This document shows positions 62,901 to 64,000 of a stretch of DNA of 64,000 nucleotides, in pieces. The translations under genes were made by a program, and so were the position numbers. Numbering within the stretch: the first letter of the stretch is position 1; the number at the start of each line of letters is the position of its first letter. The notes below the pieces were generated by a model. The model ran no database searches and was not told where the DNA came from. It was given only the letters and a program-made list of their open reading frames with translations. The stretch spans positions 62,001 through 126,000 of the forward strand of contig NZ_LMUX01000020.1 of the NCBI RefSeq assembly GCF_009765705.1. The letters are read 5' to 3'. This DNA is from Burkholderia sp. L27(2015) (lineage in GTDB: Bacteria; Pseudomonadota; Gammaproteobacteria; Burkholderiales; Burkholderiaceae).

Positions 62901-63303
62901 GCACTTCGGCGAGGTAGCGCGCAAAGTGCGGCGTGAGCGGCAACGTCTGCAGATAAGGCGCCAGCTCATGGCTTTGCCACGCTTCGTACTGGAAGGGGAT
63001 GTTCTCGGCTTGCGGTTCGAGGAAAAAATCGAATGGGTTGATCACCGACATTTCGGCGATCAGGTCGACTTCGATGCGGAATTCAGTGGTTTTCTCGGGG
63101 ATCACCACGCGCGCGAGCCAGTTGCTTTGCGGATCCTGCTGCCAGTTGACGAAATGCTGCTTGGGAAAAATATTGAGCGAGTACGACAGGATGGGGGTGC
63201 GGCCGTGAGGCGCGGGGCGCAGCCGGATGATCTGCGGGCTCAAGCTGACCGGACGGTCATACCGGTAGTGCGAAACATGGTTTAGCGCGACGTGGATCGA
63301 CAT
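59968..63303 (-). CDS. Transglutaminase-DUF2126 protein
   Basis: An 1111-residue protein. N-terminal transglutaminase part (residues 1-290): Cys in NGTGSCRDSAW, His in DLHAWCEVYLPG and Asp in LDPTSGLFAGEGH. The rest (about 320-1111) is the large DUF2126 domain, with glutamine-synthetase-like features: LTMGGEPTFVSMDDPDG, GTGGGNHFTLG and HPSLSFLFSGLFIGP. It starts the three-gene minus-strand operon with the ATP-grasp/alpha-E and transglutaminase genes (24-bp gap). Such operons are widespread in Proteobacteria and proposed to make or attach a peptide-like compound; no product is known. Confidence 0.87.
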   Translation of the reverse strand: MSIHVALNHVSHYRYDRPVSLSPQIIRLRPAPHGRTPILSYSLNIFPKQHFVNWQQDPQSNWLARVVIPEKTTEFRIEVDLIAEMSVINPFDFFLEPQAENIPFQYEAWQSHELAPYLQTLPLTPHFARYLAEVPREPQPSVDFLVALNQRVQGDVGYLIRLEAGVQTPEETLTNGTGSCRDSAWLLVQLMRHLGLAARFVSGYLIQLVPDVKSLDGPSGTKVDFTDLHAWCEVYLPGAGWVGLDPTSGLFAGEGHIPLACTPEPSSAAPVTGLSEPCECEFEHRMSVTRVWEAPRVTKPYTDEQWQHIEVLGHRIDGDLDELDVRLTMGGEPTFVSMDDPDGAEWNTAALGPTKRKLAGTLFHKLRDHYAPHSLAHFGQGKWYPGEQLPRWSLNCFWRKDGEPVWDDARLYADETEPAQADAELGRRFLANVAGRLGLDAKYVFPTFEDAYYYLWRERRLPANVDPFDSRLGDALERQRLSQVFEQGLDTEVGHVLPVMRAPAGVWQTGSWFLRSERCYLIPGDSPIGYRLPLDSQPWVAEGDFPYVYPPDPLRPIKPLPTAAMLRQYVCEAERATSPAPAAAKSATAASAHPHPDPDTPLAAKQSAGWITRRAMCAQARDGILYIFMPPTDALEDYLELVAAVEASAAALGAQVILEGYEPPSDPRLTQFRVTPDPGVIEVNIHPSSSWDQLVERATHLYETARETRLITEKFMLDGRHTGTGGGNHFTLGASTPADSPFLRRPDLLRSLISYWHNHPSLSFLFSGLFIGPTSQAPRIDEARNDSVYELEIAFAQIPQAGEPVPPWLIDRVLRNLLTDATGNTHRAEFCIDKLYSPDSATGRLGLLEMRAFEMPPHARMSLAQQLLLRALIARFWKTPYAPPKLVRWGTELHDRFMLPYFVKEDFNDVLSETAAAGYPISLDWFAPHFEFRFPTYGDFSARGIHVEMRHALEPWHVLGEEGAPGGAVRYVDSSVERMQVKVTGMASDRYILACNGRAVPLQPTGNVGEFVAGVRYRAWQPPSCLHPTIGSHAPLVFDLIDTWMNRSMGGCQYHVAHPGGRNYDDFPINAYSAESRRLARFFRMGHTPGTMTAPSIEENPNFPFTLDLRR

Positions 63304-63840
63304 GAGCAGCCCAGTGGATGGATCGGTGACAGATGTAAAGCCAGTGTAAGCCGAGCAAGTTCCGAGCCAGTGGCTGAGTTCGATACTAACTCAGCCAGCG
63401 CGAATCAGATACTTGCCTGCGGCGTTGGGCGCGCTGCGATCTATCGAGCCGGGGCGGCGCGGTGCACTGCTTGTGCACCACCGGCGGGCATCCAGCGGGA
63501 GGCTGGCTTTCTCCGGGCACCGCTATGAGGCGCGCCGTGACGACATCGAATGCGTGAAAGACGGCAGCGGCGCTTGCATGAAGTCGCAGTAAAGCGGTAC
63601 TAAAGCAGCAGTAAAGCGGTACTAAAGCAACGTTAAAAAAAGCGTTTCATCGCCGCGACACATGTCGTCGTGCGGGCGTTGTTTGTTATGATCGCACGAG
63701 CTAAACGCCAGACACGGATTCGGGGATGTCGGCGTTTCGAATTGCGGAAAAATGAAAATAGAACTAATCGCTGGATGCCCGTGGGCTGTGCTCCCGGGGC
63801 TGGGTAGTATAAGACGGAGACAAAGACGGCTGGTGGCTTC
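63304..63840 (+). other. Intergenic region with a 19-bp direct repeat
   Basis: 537 bp with no convincing gene. It should contain the promoter of the minus-strand operon and that of the partial gene at the right edge. A perfect 19-bp repeat (GCAGTAAAGCGGTACTAAA at 63586-63604 and 63608-63626, 3-bp spacer) stands out. The rest is unremarkable. Confidence 0.55.
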
Positions 63841-64000
63841 ATGAGGCGTCCTTTCTCTGGATTTTTTCGCGCTGCGAGCTTGCGCAGCCGGTTTCTCGGC
63901 TTGACCTTGTGCGTGTTCCTGGTCGCCGGCGCAATCACCTGGGTTGCGTTCGAACGCATTACTGCCGGCATCAGCAGCGAACTGGGTGCCTATTTTGCGC
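63841..64000 (+). CDS. N-terminus of a membrane-anchored signalling protein (partial)
   Basis: Only 53 codons are visible before the edge: MRRPFSGFFRAASLRSRF and then LGLTLCVFLVAGAITWVAF, one hydrophobic helix followed by a polar stretch (ERITAGISSELGAYFA). This resembles the first membrane helix of sensor histidine kinases or GGDEF/EAL proteins with a periplasmic sensor loop. The ribosome site is weak. Class cannot be decided from this fragment. Confidence 0.5.
   Translation, partial: MRRPFSGFFRAASLRSRFLGLTLCVFLVAGAITWVAFERITAGISSELGAYFA

Noticed and set aside
63586-63626. Perfect 19-bp direct repeat considered as a CRISPR fragment
   Set aside because: Only two copies with a 3-bp spacer; it fits the tandem micro-duplication pattern seen across the window and no cas genes are near.

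Overview
The window looks like a chromosomal segment of a betaproteobacterium of the Burkholderiaceae. The evidence is moderately high GC, two porins of the Burkholderia general-porin type (mature N-terminus QSSVTLYG), a GabD/TetR pair, a cobalamin cluster, EgtBD and a class II LeuA. I found no rRNA, tRNA, transposase, integrase or CRISPR array. The left edge cuts a GntR-type regulator and the right edge cuts a membrane-anchored protein.

Layout. 1-5215: carboxylate metabolism (GntR-FCD fragment, MFS transporter, PEP mutase/isocitrate lyase-family lyase), then a TetR regulator and a succinate-semialdehyde dehydrogenase that share three copies of one palindromic operator. 5216-24932: a xanthomonadin-like aryl polyene pigment locus in two convergent arms. 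The plus arm (5454-10128) has an acyl carrier protein, FAD-dependent halogenase-like enzyme, XanB2-type chorismatase, acyltransferase and glycosyltransferase. The minus arm (24852 down to 14490) has a COG4648 membrane protein, acyl ligase-dehydratase fusion, LpxL-like acyltransferase, LolA-like carrier, MMPL exporter, NodB-like deacetylase, ketosynthase, chain-length factor and dehydratase. Between the arms lie a small hypothetical gene, a cation/proton antiporter and the most striking gene here: a 774-residue fusion of a LIV-type periplasmic binding domain to a pentameric ligand-gated ion channel (10825-13149).

25049-30896: PaiB-like protein, secreted MetX-like hydrolase, and an ALDH-SDR-MFS catabolic set. 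31426-36696: Tim44-like protein, then a porin locus that has undergone tandem duplication, leaving a decayed tetR fragment between the copies; the intact tetR is divergent from an RND efflux operon (36888-42813). 42997-51036: DUF427 protein, ergothioneine genes egtD-egtB, an MxKDx repeat protein, leuA preceded by a likely leaderless leucine leader peptide and attenuator, a GST and a GAF-GGDEF cyclase. 51026-55073: cobC-cobD divergent from cobQ. 55173-63303: a zinc metallopeptidase and the conserved but poorly understood transglutaminase / ATP-grasp-alpha-E / transglutaminase-DUF2126 operon.

A window-wide peculiarity is the abundance of short (10-27 bp) near-perfect tandem duplications, both between genes and in frame inside non-conserved protein loops. 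Functions are assigned from motifs and context read by eye; no database search was run.
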